A stretch of DNA of 6,462 nt from contig DMYC01000065.1 in the NCBI GenBank assembly GCA_003482695.1, forward strand, positions 1-6,462, written 5' to 3'. This stretch comes from Clostridiales bacterium UBA8960 (GTDB lineage Bacteria; Bacillota; Clostridia; Peptostreptococcales; Acidaminobacteraceae). The notes under the pieces were generated by a model. That model ran no database searches. It was not told the DNA's origin and saw only the letters and a program-made list of their open reading frames with translations. This document shows positions 6,121 to 6,462 of this stretch, one piece after another. Position 1 is the stretch's first letter. Every line of letters begins with the position of its first letter. A program made the position numbers and the translations under genes.

Positions 6121-6382
6121 GCGACCTGTGGCCGCGCCTATGCGACACATCGTATGTATATGAAGCGAAATGCGTGAACCCGAACGGGCAACGTCTGCTG
6201 ATAAATAGAGCTCCACAGCGAACGCACATAGCGAAGGGGGAATAAATGGCGAGTAGCCATCAATTCCCCCAATCGTATGTGCCAAGCGAGGACTTGCTCT
6301 ATGTTCAGTAGACGTTGCCCGTTCGGGTTCACGCACTCGCGTGACCCATCCGAAAATTTGCATGGGTGCGGCCACAGGTCGC
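6121..6382. repeat. Large imperfect palindromic element 2 (at least 262 bp)
   Basis: The outermost visible arms are a perfect 15-bp inverted repeat, GCGACCTGTGGCCGC (6121-6135) with 6368-6382. After a poorly paired section comes a perfect 26-bp stem, 6171-6196 with 6310-6335 (left arm starts TGCGTGAACCCG). CTGA/TCAG (6198-6201 with 6305-6308) and the structured core at 6205-6302 follow inward. The stem sequences are unrelated to element 1, yet the core is shared. GGGTTCACGC/GCGTGACCC (6325-6347, one bulged T) can form a competing local hairpin. Minus-strand open frames across this region read through the palindrome, show no family motif and are not considered genes. The true ends may lie further out, with the left border motif at 6031-6061 and the right border beyond the window. 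Confidence 0.75.
6205..6302 (+). ncRNA. Candidate structured RNA (or ssDNA hairpin) core, copy 2
   Basis: Same architecture as copy 1 but on the plus strand: helix ATAGAG/CTCTAT (6205-6210 with 6297-6302); conserved loop CTCCACAGCGAAC (6211-6223); helix GCACATA/TATGTGC (6224-6230 with 6276-6282); 5x5 loop GCGAA/AATCG (6231-6235 with 6271-6275); helix GGGGGAAT/ATTCCCCC (6236-6243 with 6263-6270); 2x2 loop AA/CA; apical hairpin ATGGC-GAGTA-GCCAT (6246-6260); 3' loop strand CAAGCGAGGACTTG (6283-6296). The apical GARTA pentaloop could adopt a GNRA-like fold with one extruded base; this is inference. The large loop strands could pair further through TCC/GGA. No promoter or terminator was identified, and function is unknown. 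Confidence 0.4.
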
Positions 6383-6384
6383 AT

Positions 6385-6462
6385 CCATCAATTCCCCCAA
6401 TCGTATGTGCCAAGCGAGGACTTGCTCTATGTTCAGTAGACGTTGCCCGTTCGGGTTCACGC
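6385..6462 (+). repeat. 78-bp exact direct repeat of element 2's right half, cut by the window end
   Basis: Bases 6385-6462 are identical to 6257-6334, an offset of 128 bp. The copy starts in the 3' side of the apical hairpin (CCATCAATTCCCCC) and includes AATCG, the 3' large-loop strand and the right arm of the 26-bp stem. It lacks the matching left half, so it cannot fold on its own into the core structure. The window ends one base short of the end of the 26-bp arm. It could be a tandem duplication with a 128-bp unit, a truncated further repeat copy, or an assembly artefact at a palindromic contig end. Confidence 0.85.

Noticed and set aside
6001..6413. Minus-strand open reading frames of 91-127 codons across element 2 and the adjoining spacer
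   Set aside because: They run through palindromic and repeated DNA, overlap each other in different frames, lack ribosome sites and show no family motif. The open frames are a by-product of the repeats.
5778..6462. CRISPR array
   Set aside because: The repeats are inverted and of unequal spacing, there are no regular unique spacers, and no cas genes are present.

Overview
The window looks like chromosomal DNA of a low-to-moderate-GC Bacillota, most likely a Clostridia-like anaerobe. This rests on the V/A-type ATPase genes in the bacterial order B-D, strong AGGAGG-type ribosome sites, a Firmicutes-style GalU/GtaB, and A/T-rich intergenic promoters. Genus cannot be fixed from the sequence alone.

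Layout. (1) Positions 1-2089, plus strand: the 3' end of a V-type ATPase operon (subunit B, cut by the window edge, then subunit D), followed by a GNAT acetyltransferase gene that overlaps subunit D by 8 bp and so is probably translationally coupled to it. (2) 2100-3074, plus strand: galU (UTP-glucose-1-phosphate uridylyltransferase) with its own sigma-A-like promoter and a small stem-loop in the mRNA leader. A bidirectional hairpin terminator at 3087-3133 separates it from the convergent minus-strand genes. (3) 3140-5704, minus strand: a MATE-family transporter gene, then a cytosolic HD-GYP (cyclic-di-GMP phosphodiesterase-type) gene that seems to have its own extended -10 promoter. The genes serve ion-motive energy conversion, sugar-nucleotide supply for envelope polymers, c-di-GMP signalling and export. 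Nothing shows them to be one functional unit.

(4) 5705-6462: a protein-gene-free stretch and the most interesting part of the window. It holds two large imperfect palindromes (5778-6019, and 6121-6382 as far as visible). Their outer stems are unrelated in sequence, but both share a core of about 97 nt, present in opposite orientations. Within the cores the loop bases are almost identical while the stem bases differ by compensatory pair changes: six pairs change on both sides and stay paired. That pattern suggests selection on a folded single strand, either an RNA or a single-stranded DNA hairpin of a mobile repeat. A related 30-bp motif (C-A6-C(C)AGGGGG ... TTGATCA) precedes each palindrome. 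The window ends inside a 78-bp exact repeat of the second palindrome's right half, which may be a real tandem duplication or an assembly effect at a fold-back sequence.
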